64,000 nucleotides of DNA. Source: Lachnoclostridium sp. UBA7215 (GTDB lineage Bacteria; Bacillota; Clostridia; Lachnospirales; Lachnospiraceae). This document shows, in pieces, positions 1 to 8,102 of this stretch; the stretch's first letter is position 1, and every line of letters starts with the position of its first letter. A program made the translations under genes and the position numbers. A model generated the notes under the pieces. It ran no database searches, was not told the DNA's origin, and saw only the letters and a program-made list of their open reading frames with translations. The stretch lies in assembly GCA_002490465.1 (NCBI GenBank), contig DKUB01000033.1, positions 1 to 64,000 of the forward strand, in the 5' to 3' direction.

Positions 1-321
1 ATATGTATATGCGCTAACATATGATTTTACTTTATCAACGTCAATACCAATTTCTGTTGTTATCGAATTATAGTTTTCTCGCAGATAATTCAAACATATT
101 TTCCAATCAGAAGTCGTCAAATTTTCCCCTGTCCTCTGAGAAACTAAAGCAACAATATAATTTTCCTCTTCTTCCATCTGCTCTTTCGCAGAATTTACTT
201 CTGTGCTGACATCTGTGTCAGCATCTTGAGCATATACAGTATTAACATTTGATATGCAAAATGTACTTATAAGACATACTACAAGTATAGTTGAAAATGC
301 CTTTGTAATTAAATCCTTCAT
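1..321 (-). CDS. Secreted protein of unknown function, 3' part cut by window edge
   Basis: The reading frame is open from an ATG at 321 to the window edge (107 codons, no stop). The start is preceded by AGAAAGGAG about 6 nt upstream. The first 32 residues form a classical signal peptide: MKD-LITK, a hydrophobic core (AFSTILVVCLISTFCI) and a likely cleavage after VYA-QDA. The mature part starts with an acidic, Glu/Asp-rich stretch. I do not recognise the family. It lies downstream of the mobilization module of the integrative element and may be its cargo. The carboxy end is outside the window. Confidence 0.7.
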   Translation of the reverse strand, partial: MKDLITKAFSTILVVCLISTFCISNVNTVYAQDADTDVSTEVNSAKEQMEEEENYIVALVSQRTGENLTTSDWKICLNYLRENYNSITTEIGIDVDKVKSYVSAYTY

Positions 322-428
322 TACAATAATCTCCTTTCTCTGTCAAAGAATTACCATAAGCGAATACTAGTTCCTTCGCTTCAGCAATTAAAACCACAAA
401 ACCGTACTCTAATGCATTAGACAATTTT

Positions 429-457
429 ACTCTATCACATTAGACTAATAATGTCAA
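429..457 (-). promoter_or_regulatory. Candidate promoter of the secreted protein gene
   Basis: On the minus strand TTGACA (452-457) and TAGAGT (429-434) are separated by exactly 17 nt. The spacer contains the perfect 11-bp palindrome ATTAGTCTAAT, a possible operator. The 5' UTR would be about 100 nt. The -10 box is imperfect. Confidence 0.5.
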
Positions 458-521
458 TAACAAAAAAATACTATATAATAAAAGAAATAACAATTTATAA
501 TATCTACTATCTTCACATTCT

Positions 522-1970
522 CTACCTACTCCTGCCACCAAAACCGATATTCTCTGAAAAACTCTGCACCCTTTCTCCAACAGATTCCAAAAATCGCTCC
601 AGCATATTCAATCCATTGATGGTAAACTGCTTCATGAAATCATACGCTTTCTGCAATTTTTCTTTCAACGCCCTGTTCTCGTTCTTCAGTATCATATTTT
701 CCCGCTTTAACCGAAGCATATCATCAAACATAGCCGTTCCCCTTTCGCCCGGCTCAACTCTTCGATACTTCTCATACTGCTGTACAGCCTGCTCTTTCAC
801 AAATTCTGCCTGTTTCTGCACATCTTCAAAATCATCCACAGCCTCCTGTATCTGCATTTTTACAATATCCAGTTTTATCTCCTCTGCCTGCACTTCCTCC
901 GTCTTATCGAATTTTCTCTGTTCCAACTCTTTTATCTGCCCCTCAAGGGACTTTGCTTTTTCCTCAAACATACTACTTTTTTCGGCATATTCCTCATAGG
1001 ATTTTTTCTTCTCCTCATACCATGAACGATACAGTTCATACAGCCCTTTTGTACTTTCTTCCAGACTTTTGTAATGTTCATAGGAATCCTGTACCCTGTC
1101 CTTATCTGTCTGTACCTTTTCCCAATCTTCCTTCGCCTTCTCCGTCTCCTGCCGGATTTGTTCTGCCTTTGCCTCATTCTCCTCCAAAATCTGCTCTTGG
1201 GACTGCAATGCCTCCTCATTGACTTCCATCAGGAAACTCTGGCTTGCTATTTTGTCTTTCTGCCCTGAAATTTCTTTCTCCAGTTCTTCTACCTCTGCCT
1301 TCCGCATTTTCTTCTCAAAATCATAGACCGATAAATGCTTTTCATGCGTCCCTTTCTGCAGCCATTCCATCTGATGGCGTTCCATAATCTCCGCAAGGCA
1401 TTGCTTTTCACTTTCTACCCAGCGTTTCCACTCGGTATCAAACCGCCCTGTCCCTACAAATCCCTGCGCTTTCAATGCCCCTTTTAAGGACACTTTTGTT
1501 TCCAATCCACGCTTATTTCCGGTCGAAAACGGCACATAATCAATATGCAGATGCGGTGTCTCCTCGTCCAAATGCATGACTGCATTGAATACTCTCAGAT
1601 TAGGATTCCTCCCTTGAAATCCCATCATATACTCCTCTAATGCCAGTTGGGCATAGACGCTCTCCACCATATCACAGTTGGTATCATCCCTGTTGCCTAT
1701 CTGAACAATCAGCTCATGGAATAATTTTTCCTGCTTACTGATACGAATTTTTTCATAATAATTATCAATCCTTCGGTCTGATCTTGTTTGCTTAACATTA
1801 TATGCATCTAATGCTTCATCAAAAAGTGCATGGTAAACCTGTTTAATACTTTCTTTCACATATATCTGATTGCATTTGCTACGCTCACTGTCCACATTCT
1901 TTGCAATAAATGTCCGGTTATTATGATTTAGTGAACCTTTTCCCACCATCATTGAAATCGTTCTCTCCAT
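522..1970 (-). CDS. MobV-family relaxase (Pre/Mob plasmid recombination enzyme)
   Basis: 482 residues. The first about 200 residues are a MobV relaxase domain that nicks oriT to start conjugative mobilization: the metal-binding signature HLDEETPHLHIDYVP (H-x-D-E-x2-P-H-x-H) is intact, and the N-terminus reads ISMMVGKGS as in Pre/Mob enzymes. The rest is a long Glu/Lys/Gln-rich coiled coil, as usual for MobV C-terminal domains. The start is supported by GAGGGGG 8 nt upstream; an overlapping ATG at 1974 is out of frame. It lies downstream of the MobC-like protein and an oriT-like palindromic region, so the element is mobilizable rather than self-transmissible as far as visible. Confidence 0.93.
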   Translation of the reverse strand: MERTISMMVGKGSLNHNNRTFIAKNVDSERSKCNQIYVKESIKQVYHALFDEALDAYNVKQTRSDRRIDNYYEKIRISKQEKLFHELIVQIGNRDDTNCDMVESVYAQLALEEYMMGFQGRNPNLRVFNAVMHLDEETPHLHIDYVPFSTGNKRGLETKVSLKGALKAQGFVGTGRFDTEWKRWVESEKQCLAEIMERHQMEWLQKGTHEKHLSVYDFEKKMRKAEVEELEKEISGQKDKIASQSFLMEVNEEALQSQEQILEENEAKAEQIRQETEKAKEDWEKVQTDKDRVQDSYEHYKSLEESTKGLYELYRSWYEEKKKSYEEYAEKSSMFEEKAKSLEGQIKELEQRKFDKTEEVQAEEIKLDIVKMQIQEAVDDFEDVQKQAEFVKEQAVQQYEKYRRVEPGERGTAMFDDMLRLKRENMILKNENRALKEKLQKAYDFMKQFTINGLNMLERFLESVGERVQSFSENIGFGGRSR

Positions 1971-2605
1971 ACATGCTACCCCCTCATTCTGTCCTTATCC
2001 GTATATATCTTTTATAAAAATTCACTTTCCATTGCCCCGAAATCTTCTTCATAAGTTCTTCTGCCTATACCTTTCTACCTGTACCATCAGGCGACAAACA
2101 TCTGCAAAAACAAATTTTTTGTTTGACATATTTTGATACAAAGTTTACTCTTATTGCATAAACTGTAATACAAGCACTATATTCAAATCTCATTCCCATC
2201 TCTGGCAAAATATTTCCACTTGCTTTGTGATACAAATTGTAATACAGTGTTTTACATAAAAATCTGCCCACAGCGAATCATATTCCAGCCAAAGACGAGC
2301 CGACAGGCGAAGTCTGAGGCGGAATATGTTTTGTTACTTTTGTCAAAAGTAACGCAAAAGCATTTTTGACAGGCAAGCCCATCAAAAATGCAACCCGCAA
2401 GCGGGTTTTGCGTCCTGCCGGAGGCTTATACTTCCGCATCCAGCCGATGGAATATTTGTGGCACAGCTCCAAATATTCCACACTGTCTGCCTGGCTTATC
2501 TTCATGAAAGCATTTTGAAATCTACCTAAATTCAATCTGCAAGCCAATATGCAAAATGGCAGGCTACCCTCTGCTGTAACAAGGCACCCTGCCATCTTCA
2601 TCTGC
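1971..2605. other. Gene-free mobilization region, candidate oriT
   Basis: 635 bp between the relaxase and the MobC-like gene with no convincing gene. It holds a dense palindrome cluster: GTTACTTTTG-T-CAAAAGTAAC (2333-2353), GCATTTTTGA/TCAAAAATGC (2360-2391) and AACCCGC/GCGGGTT (2392-2407). The last two are enclosed by CGCAAAA (2353-2359) pairing with TTTTGCG (2406-2412), giving a three-way junction. Location next to the relaxase gene and the density of palindromes suggest oriT, but no nick site could be identified. An ORF on the minus strand across 2278-2655 is probably not a gene. Confidence 0.4.
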
Positions 2606-2974
2606 TTATCCCTTTCTCTCATACTCCGTTCCCCGCCAAAGATACTCTGCCCCATCCAGCAAATCTATCAGTACCCTTACAAGACTTTCAAAATCACACC
2701 GCATTTCTTCCAATCCGGCTTCGGAAAGTGTCACTTCCCCATTTTTGAAATCCTCCGCAACTTCCTTCAAGATAATCTGCATATTCTGCATTTCCTCCAA
2801 CATTGGAACGATTGTTTCTTTCTTGCCTACAACACATATCCGGTTGTAAATACAACTTCTTACAAAATAATCTTTCTTCAACAGTCCGCTTGCCTTGATT
2901 CTGGTTTCAATCTCCCTGCGTTCCCACTCTGAAACACGAAAACTAATTGTTGGATTTTTGTGTACATTGCTCAT
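2606..2974 (-). CDS. MobC-like relaxosome accessory protein
   Basis: 122 residues from the ATG at 2974, which has GGAGG 8 nt upstream (the longer frame from 2989 lacks a site). The N-terminus NPTISFRVSEWERREIETRIKA followed by GLLKKDYFVRSCI looks like a ribbon-helix-helix/MobC-type fold seen in relaxosome proteins of mobilizable elements; the C-terminal half is an amphipathic helix region. It sits between the integrase and the relaxase on the same strand. Family assignment is by pattern and context; no catalytic motif is expected. Confidence 0.6.
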   Translation of the reverse strand: MSNVHKNPTISFRVSEWERREIETRIKASGLLKKDYFVRSCIYNRICVVGKKETIVPMLEEMQNMQIILKEVAEDFKNGEVTLSEAGLEEMRCDFESLVRVLIDLLDGAEYLWRGTEYERKG

Positions 2975-3072
2975 GATATCTTCCTCCATTCTCCAGTGGT
3001 TCCAGAATCTGAAACCACATAAACTTCTACTGTACTATCTACCTTACAACCACCATCTAAAAACCACACCAA

Positions 3073-4125
3073 CTACTCCTGATTCATAATCTCCAGCCTG
3101 TCAGCCAGTTCCATCTGCTTATTGGGGTACAAATGACTGTAGGTGTTCAGTGTAGTTTCAATCTTCTCATGCCCCAGCCTGTCCTTTATTTCCAACGGCT
3201 GAAACCCCATCGCAACCAACATCGAGGCGTGTGAGTGACGTATGTCATGCAAACGAATTCGTTTTACACCACTTTCCTTCGCCCCTCTGACAATCTGGTG
3301 CTCCATAAAACTTTTGGTAAAGCGGAATATCCTCTCATTCGGCATAATCCCATACTGCTTGCTGAAATACTCCCTCAAATCCTCTGCCAGAAAAGGCGGT
3401 ATGGTAATCTCCCGAACCCCCTTCGGTGTTTTTGGCGGATGGATTTTATCCTCTCCCTTTACCCGCACCAGATTTTTTGTGATAGAAATAACACGTTCTT
3501 CCAGATTTACGTCCTCAAAAGTCAAAGCAAGCATCTCGCCAATACGCATCCCCGTCCAGAATAACAGCTTAAATGCCATATACGCCTCCGGCTTCTTTTC
3601 AAAAGCAGTCAGAAACTGGTCAAACTCTTCCTTTGTCCAAAAATCCATATCATCTGCCTTTGACTTACCAATGCTGCCAGCTTTTCTGCATGGATTACTC
3701 TCCAAGTCATAATACCGGCAGGCATAATTAAACAATGCTGACATCTGATTATTGATTGTTTTGAGGTAAGTCGGTGCAAAATTCTCTTTAATCAGCGTAT
3801 TCTGCCATGCCCGGATATCCGCTGCCGTAATGTCACTGATACTCTTATCCTTAAAATAGGGAAGAATTTTCGTATCAAACATATACCTCTTGCTCTCAAT
3901 CGTGGTTTCCCGCAAGCGGTTTTCCATGTCCTGAAAATAAATCTCCACGAAGTTGTCAAAACGGATTTCCGGGCGGAATTTCGCCCTCTGCCGGAAATCC
4001 CTCTCCCACGCATCCGCTTCCGCCTTTGTCTTAAATCCCCGCTTGTTCTTCTTGTGCCGTATGCCCTGCCAATCCTTATAATAGAACTGGCACCGCCATC
4101 CTTTTCCGTCTCTCGTTGCCGGCAT
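3073..4125 (-). CDS. Tyrosine recombinase/integrase of the integrative element
   Basis: 350 residues. The N-terminus (GKGWRCQFYYKDWQGIRHKKNKRGF) is an AP2-like arm-binding domain, followed by a SAM-like core-binding domain and a phage-type catalytic domain. All catalytic residues are visible: Arg in TGMRIGE, the LHDIRHSH box, LGHE, and the nucleophile Tyr in TLNTYSHLYP. Start ATG with GGAG 10 nt upstream. It follows the Xis-like gene on the same strand and should share its repressed promoter (4505-4533). The 3' end of guaA about 1.2 kb away is the likely attachment site. Confidence 0.95.
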   Translation of the reverse strand: MPATRDGKGWRCQFYYKDWQGIRHKKNKRGFKTKAEADAWERDFRQRAKFRPEIRFDNFVEIYFQDMENRLRETTIESKRYMFDTKILPYFKDKSISDITAADIRAWQNTLIKENFAPTYLKTINNQMSALFNYACRYYDLESNPCRKAGSIGKSKADDMDFWTKEEFDQFLTAFEKKPEAYMAFKLLFWTGMRIGEMLALTFEDVNLEERVISITKNLVRVKGEDKIHPPKTPKGVREITIPPFLAEDLREYFSKQYGIMPNERIFRFTKSFMEHQIVRGAKESGVKRIRLHDIRHSHASMLVAMGFQPLEIKDRLGHEKIETTLNTYSHLYPNKQMELADRLEIMNQE

Positions 4126-4240
4126 ATAACATCATCTCCTCTCTCCAACATGCCTGTAAATACAGTTACAGCCTTTTTCTCAACAGAACTGCCAAAACTG
4201 TAGTCTGCAATACGCAACAATTCATACTGCTCCCACACCA

Positions 4241-4447
4241 CTATGCATCATCCATTCCATAGAACTTTTCCTTGAAAAACTTGGTTGGCACTCTGCCGGC
4301 TACTACCCTGTAGCCCTGCTTTTCCAGTTCCCCATTCAGCTCCCGGATAACCACATAGGCATAATTTCTGGACACGCCCAGAATATCCTGCACATCCTTT
4401 ACAAACAGGAACATCCCCTGCCTGTCCTCTGCTTTTACCTGTTCCAT
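4241..4447 (-). CDS. Excisionase-like small DNA-binding protein
   Basis: 68 residues from the ATG at 4447, with AGGAGGGG 7 nt upstream; an in-frame ATG at 4462 lies inside that ribosome binding site and is rejected. The sequence FLFVKDVQDILGVSRNYAYVVIRELN is a winged-helix/MerR-like HTH typical of excisionases and element-encoded DNA-binding proteins, and VPTKFFKEKFYG is a common C-terminal motif of integrase-adjacent examples. Position directly upstream of the integrase supports a recombination directionality role. Function is inferred. Confidence 0.7.
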   Translation of the reverse strand: MEQVKAEDRQGMFLFVKDVQDILGVSRNYAYVVIRELNGELEKQGYRVVAGRVPTKFFKEKFYGMDDA

Positions 4448-4504
4448 ATAACCCCTCCTCATTCAAGATATTTATAGTACACATTTGTGCATTATTGTAT
4501 TTAT

Positions 4505-4533
4505 ACTATACAGTACACATTTGTGACTGTCAA
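4505..4533 (-). promoter_or_regulatory. Promoter of the xis-int operon
   Basis: Minus strand TTGACA (4528-4533), 17-nt spacer, TATAGT (4505-4510): a near-consensus vegetative promoter reading into the Xis-like gene at 4447. Operator 2 fills the spacer and operator 1 lies just past the expected start of transcription, so repressor binding should block it. Confidence 0.75.
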
Positions 4534-4573
4534 GTGTTTTTCAAAAATTTTTATACACAAATGTGTCCAACTG

Positions 4574-4582
4574 TGGTATGAT
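4574..4582 (+). promoter_or_regulatory. Extended -10 box for the Xre repressor gene
   Basis: TGG-TATGAT is an extended -10 element 73 nt upstream of the repressor start; there is no good -35. It lies between operators 3 (4555-4566) and 4 (4592-4603), consistent with negative autoregulation. Confidence 0.4.
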
Positions 4583-4654
4583 GTATTTGGAACACTTCTG
4601 TGTACCCTGTTATATCGTAACGAATCAACCAAAAACGCAAAAAGGAGTGCAGCT

Positions 4655-5206
4655 ATGACCGTTAGCGAAAAAATAAAATACTACCGCAATATGCGTGGCA
4701 TCTCACAGGAAATGCTCGGAGAACTCTCCGGCATCAATTCCGCAACCATCAAAAAATATGAATACGGAATCCGTAACCCAAAGCCAGACCAGTTATTAAA
4801 GATAGCTGGGGCATTGGGAATCAGTATTTATCAGTTTATGGATTTCGACATCGAGACCACGTCCGATGTGCTGACCCTGCTCTTCCAGTTAGACGAGCAG
4901 ATTGATATGAATTTTGAAATGAAAAAAGACAGAAAAGGAAACCCGGTTCCTTCTTCCATAAAGATTTCTTTTGACAATGTGGATATCAACGAACGCCTTG
5001 CCAAGTATATAAAGGCAAAAGGATTATGCGATTCCGTCATTGCGGATACCGAAGGTTATGCTTCTGCCAAAGAACATGAAGCAGCCATTGCTGAAATACA
5101 GGCTGATGTGGCAGAAATCAAACACCATCTCATTGACAGCAACCGCATTGTCAAGAAAGGTACACATGGAAATGTATTCAAGCTAAATACTGATGCGAAA
5201 GAATAA
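4655..5206 (+). CDS. Xre-family transcriptional repressor of the integrative element
   Basis: 183 residues from the ATG at 4655, which has AAAGGAG 7 nt upstream; the frame extends further upstream but through the operator region and is not expected to be translated. Residues 1-60 (MTVSEKIKYYRNMRGISQEMLGELSG...) form a Cro/C1-type HTH. The C-terminal part is not a peptidase (no Ser/Lys LexA dyad), so induction is not by RecA-type self-cleavage; it ends with a predicted coiled coil (EHEAAIAEIQADVAEIKHH). Divergent from xis-int with shared operators. Convergent with guaA. Confidence 0.85.
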   Translation: MTVSEKIKYYRNMRGISQEMLGELSGINSATIKKYEYGIRNPKPDQLLKIAGALGISIYQFMDFDIETTSDVLTLLFQLDEQIDMNFEMKKDRKGNPVPSSIKISFDNVDINERLAKYIKAKGLCDSVIADTEGYASAKEHEAAIAEIQADVAEIKHHLIDSNRIVKKGTHGNVFKLNTDAKE

Positions 5207-5216
5207 CATATCCAGT

Positions 5217-5277
5217 GGCTCTATCCTCCACTCTGTTTGAAACAGGATTTTTCTGATAGAGCCAAAGTAGAGCCAAA
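5217..5277. repeat. Candidate integrase arm-type sites at the element end
   Basis: TAGAGCCAAA occurs twice in direct orientation (5257-5266 and 5268-5277), and an inverted GGCTCTATC (5217-5225) pairs with GATAGAGCC (5255-5263). Short direct repeats beside the attachment site are typical of arm-binding sites of AP2-domain integrases. They lie between the repressor gene and guaA. Confidence 0.4.
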
Positions 5278-5287
5278 CGGCATAAAG

Positions 5288-5326
5288 AAAGCCCGGAAAC
5301 CCTTGAAAAATGGGTATCCGAGCTTT
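5288..5326. terminator. Bidirectional rho-independent terminator between the element and guaA
   Basis: Arms 5288-5302 and 5312-5326 pair at 13 of 15 positions around a 9-nt loop. On the plus strand the stem is followed by a T run, on the minus strand by CTTTCTTTAT. It can end both the repressor transcript and guaA. Confidence 0.75.
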
Positions 5327-5334
5327 TTCATCCG

Positions 5335-6897
5335 TTACTCGAACTCAATCGTTCCTGGCGGCTTACTCGTGACATCATAGAGCACGCGGTTGACTCCCTT
5401 GACCTCATTAATGATCCTTGTCATTACGGTTTGCAGTACATGGAACGGAATATCTGCACTTTCTGCGGTCATGAAATCAATTGTTTTCACTGCACGGAGA
5501 GCTATGGCGTAATCGTAAGTGCGCTCGTCCCCCATAACGCCCACACTTCTCATATTGGTGAGGGCAGCGAAATACTGGTTAATATCGCGGTCAAGGCCAT
5601 TCTTTGCAATTTCCTCACGGTAGATGGCATCGGCGTCCTGGACAATGCGGACTTTATCAGCAGTAACTTCACCGATAATTCGTATTCCCAGGCCTGGGCC
5701 TGGGAATGGCTGGCGGAATACAAGTTCCTCCGGAATTCCAAGTTCAAGGCCCACTTTGCGGACTTCATCTTTAAAAAGATCGCGGAGCGGTTCAATGATT
5801 TCTTTAAAATCAACATAGTCCGGCAGACCACCAACATTGTGGTGGCTCTTAATGACTGCGGATTCACCGCCAAGTCCGCTCTCAACAACATCCGGATAAA
5901 TGGTTCCCTGCACAAGGAAATCCACGGCGCCAATTTTTTTTGCCTCACTTTCAAAGACGCGGATAAACTCCTCACCTATTATTTTCCGCTTCTGTTCCGG
6001 TTCTTCTACACCGGCTAATTTACTGTAAAAATGCTCCTGGGCATTCACACGGATAAAATTCAGTTTATAATTGCCGTTTGGACCAAATACCTCCTCTACT
6101 TCGTCCCCCTCGTTCTTTCTGAGGAGGCCGTGGTCTACAAACACACATGTCAGCTGGTCACCAACAGCTTTCGAGAGAAGGACTGCTGCCACAGAACTGT
6201 CTACACCACCGGACAGGGCACAGAGAACACGTCCATTTCCCACTTTATTTCTGATTGTCTGAATTTGCTGTTCCACAAAAGAATCCATGCGCCAGTCTCC
6301 GGAACAGCCGCATATGCGGTATACGAAATTAGATAGCATTTCTGTTCCCTTTTCTGTGTGGAGAACCTCCGGATGAAATTGTATGGCATAGATTTTCTTA
6401 TCGGAATTTTCTGCCGCTGCTACGGGACAATCCCGGGTATGCGCACAAATCCGGAATCCGGGAGCAGCCTCGGATATATAATCAGAATGGCTCATCCAGC
6501 AGACTGTGTCCTCGGGCACATCTGCAAACAGGGCGGAATTTGTATCTACATGGACATCCGTTTTGCCGTACTCGCGAATGGGCGCTCTCTCAACTTTTCC
6601 GCCCAGAGTGTGCATGATAAGCTGGGCGCCGTAGCACAAGCCAAGGATTGGAATTCCCATTTCAAACAAGGCCTTATCGTAAGTCTGGGCGCCCTCCCCA
6701 TAACAGCTGTTAGGGCCGCCGGTCAGAATAATTCCTTTCGGATTCATGTTCTTAATTTTATCCAGCTCTGTTTTATAGGAATAAATCTCACAATAAACAT
6801 TACACTCACGTACCCGACGCGCTACAAGCTGATTGTATTGGCCGCCAAAGTCCAATACGATGACCAATTCCTTATCCAATGGCATATCCTCCTTCAT
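5335..6897 (-). CDS. guaA: GMP synthase (glutamine-hydrolysing)
   Basis: 520 residues; converts XMP to GMP with ATP and glutamine in the cytosol. The N-terminal class I glutamine amidotransferase shows the nucleophile loop GLCYGAQ and the FHPE box; the ATP pyrophosphatase shows the P-loop [10 protein letters not shown], followed by the GMPS dimerization domain ending KPPGTIEFE. The start is uncertain: the ATG at 6897 has no ribosome binding site, whereas the ATG at 6885 follows GGAGG but only 2 nt away. The 3' end borders the integrative element. No purine riboswitch was seen upstream. Confidence 0.97.
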   Translation of the reverse strand: MKEDMPLDKELVIVLDFGGQYNQLVARRVRECNVYCEIYSYKTELDKIKNMNPKGIILTGGPNSCYGEGAQTYDKALFEMGIPILGLCYGAQLIMHTLGGKVERAPIREYGKTDVHVDTNSALFADVPEDTVCWMSHSDYISEAAPGFRICAHTRDCPVAAAENSDKKIYAIQFHPEVLHTEKGTEMLSNFVYRICGCSGDWRMDSFVEQQIQTIRNKVGNGRVLCALSGGVDSSVAAVLLSKAVGDQLTCVFVDHGLLRKNEGDEVEEVFGPNGNYKLNFIRVNAQEHFYSKLAGVEEPEQKRKIIGEEFIRVFESEAKKIGAVDFLVQGTIYPDVVESGLGGESAVIKSHHNVGGLPDYVDFKEIIEPLRDLFKDEVRKVGLELGIPEELVFRQPFPGPGLGIRIIGEVTADKVRIVQDADAIYREEIAKNGLDRDINQYFAALTNMRSVGVMGDERTYDYAIALRAVKTIDFMTAESADIPFHVLQTVMTRIINEVKGVNRVLYDVTSKPPGTIEFE

Positions 6898-6979
6898 TGT
6901 GAAAAACGTGCAAAAATATATTCACATTGTAGCACAATTACTCTGACAAGACAAGAAATTCGTTGCTGCTGTATAACAT

Positions 6980-7435
6980 CTATTTTACCTTATTGAGATT
7001 TTCATTGATTTTTGTCACATTGTATTTTCCACACAAAAACATAAACACCCATATGGCAAAAAATATCAATGCAAAAATTCCATAGTAACTAAGAAATCCC
7101 ATCCATGTGTGCTCCATCCAATGAAGGAAATAGGCCATTGGCATCATTATTACCGATAAAATAAGAAAATTTGCTGTACTCTGCCTGGCCAGGCTCCAGC
7201 GCTCCAGCTCCCAGATCACAGAAGACGCCGCAAAGCCGGAACCCAGTATTCCGCATAAAACGGACTGCAGTATGATAGCATTTATCTCATTTCCCATTGT
7301 AGAAATGAAGCCAGGATTACATGCCACATAGCTCCCTTTTCCCCAGACTAATGATATAAAAATTGTTATCATATATCCGATAAGGACACCAACGGGAAAA
7401 CCATGTAATGTGCGTATGAAAACTTTCTTTCTCAC
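6980..7435 (-). CDS. DUF3021 family membrane protein
   Basis: 151 residues from a GTG at 7435, which has AAGGAGG 7 nt upstream; the longer open frame to 7501 overlaps the upstream gene and lacks a site. Four hydrophobic segments are visible (about residues 15-35, 50-75, 88-110, 120-140). DUF3021 proteins are regularly encoded just after a LytTR regulator, as here (17-nt gap), and are thought to be regulated by or to modulate that regulator. Exact function unknown. Confidence 0.75.
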   Translation of the reverse strand: MRKKVFIRTLHGFPVGVLIGYMITIFISLVWGKGSYVACNPGFISTMGNEINAIILQSVLCGILGSGFAASSVIWELERWSLARQSTANFLILSVIMMPMAYFLHWMEHTWMGFLSYYGIFALIFFAIWVFMFLCGKYNVTKINENLNKVK

Positions 7436-7451
7436 AATTCTTCCTCCTTTC

Positions 7452-7892
7452 TTATATCCCCAAAATTTTTTTAATTTTAGAAACGTACCGCCTGGATACA
7501 TATGTTATCGTGCCATTTGTGAGTTTCACGCAGATTGTACCGGAAAAACTCAAATCAAAATTTACTACTTTTCTTAAATTAATAATTTCTGAATTGGATA
7601 TGCGGACAAAACAGCTGGCATCCAGGCGTCCTTCCAGCTCATAAAGTCTGCGGCGAAGCAGGTATTCCCCTTTGTCTGTCACAGCAAAAACTTTCCCTGC
7701 ATTTGCATAAATCCGAACCATCTCCCTCTGGTCAAGCACCTCAACTTTATCATCTTTGATACCGGATATGATTTGTGGAGATTCCTCTGACAGTTTCTGG
7801 ATAATCTGATTAATTTCCTCTGTCATGGAATCCGTCAAAATAATTATCCGGGGTTCTTTGCAGGTGCTGTCAATTTTTATTTCTACCTGCAT
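7452..7892 (-). CDS. LytTR-domain DNA-binding regulator
   Basis: 146 residues from the ATG at 7892 (GAAGGTGG 2-8 nt upstream; the in-frame start at 7919 is less likely). The C-terminal about 100 residues are a LytTR domain: EGRLDASCFVRISNSEIINLRKV and FSGTICVKLTNGTITYVSRRYV are characteristic. The N-terminal part has no receiver phosphorylation site, so it is the stand-alone LytTR type paired with DUF3021. Probable autoregulation through repeats at 7943-8014. Confidence 0.85.
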   Translation of the reverse strand: MQVEIKIDSTCKEPRIIILTDSMTEEINQIIQKLSEESPQIISGIKDDKVEVLDQREMVRIYANAGKVFAVTDKGEYLLRRRLYELEGRLDASCFVRISNSEIINLRKVVNFDLSFSGTICVKLTNGTITYVSRRYVSKIKKILGI

Positions 7893-7942
7893 TCCACCAC
7901 CTTCTTTCTGTAAAGACACTGTACTTCATTCACTGCTGTTTT

Positions 7943-8014
7943 GCAACCGATTATCAATAACCGGTTCTTTTTGACATATAAATGGTATCTCAAATTTCGC
8001 AACTGCCGGTTGTC
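7943..8014. promoter_or_regulatory. Candidate LytTR binding repeats
   Basis: CAACCGATT (7944-7952) and TAACCGGTT (7958-7966) are imperfect direct repeats 14 bp apart, and a third, inverted copy GCCGGTTGTC lies at 8005-8014. LytTR regulators bind pairs of about 9-bp direct repeats, and this region is directly upstream of the LytTR gene. Inference only. Confidence 0.35.
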
Positions 8015-8034
8015 AAAATTCCATCTTTCGTTGG

Positions 8035-8063
8035 TAGACCATTCTGATAAAATCACTTATAAT
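8035..8063 (+). promoter_or_regulatory. Candidate promoter of the HTH-VOC-zinc ribbon gene
   Basis: TAGACC (8035-8040), 17-nt spacer, consensus TATAAT (8058-8063), about 40 nt before the start codon. Confidence 0.5.
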
Positions 8064-8102
8064 CTTCTTATAAATTGTACACAATATGTAAGGAGGAAAA
8101 AA

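Larger units (their letters stand above)
4479..4603. promoter_or_regulatory. Four palindromic operators of the Xre/Xis-Int switch
   Basis: Four copies of a 12-bp palindrome with consensus ACACAwwTGTGT lie in the divergent intergenic region: ACACATTTGTGC (4479-4490), ACACATTTGTGA (4515-4526), ACACAAATGTGT (4555-4566, perfect) and the weaker ACACTTCTGTGT (4592-4603). Start-to-start distances are 36, 40 and 37 bp. The second copy lies inside the spacer of the xis-int promoter. The most economical reading is autoregulated control by the adjacent Xre repressor. Confidence 0.7.

Noticed and set aside
451..999. Long open frame on the plus strand, opposite the relaxase
   Set aside because: Low-complexity Ser/Cys/Phe-rich translation, the mirror image of the coiled-coil coding strand.
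2067..2080. ATACCTTTCTACCT shared with 33875-33888
   Set aside because: A 14-mer shared twice in 64 kb is expected by chance; surrounding sequence does not match.
2278..2655. 125-codon open frame on the minus strand in the oriT-like region
   Set aside because: It overlaps the end of the MobC-like gene, has no recognisable domain and runs through the palindromes; codon use looks like chance. A remote possibility that it is a small element protein remains.
6358..6996. 212-codon frame antisense to guaA
   Set aside because: Fully covered by guaA on the other strand; no ribosome binding site or domain.
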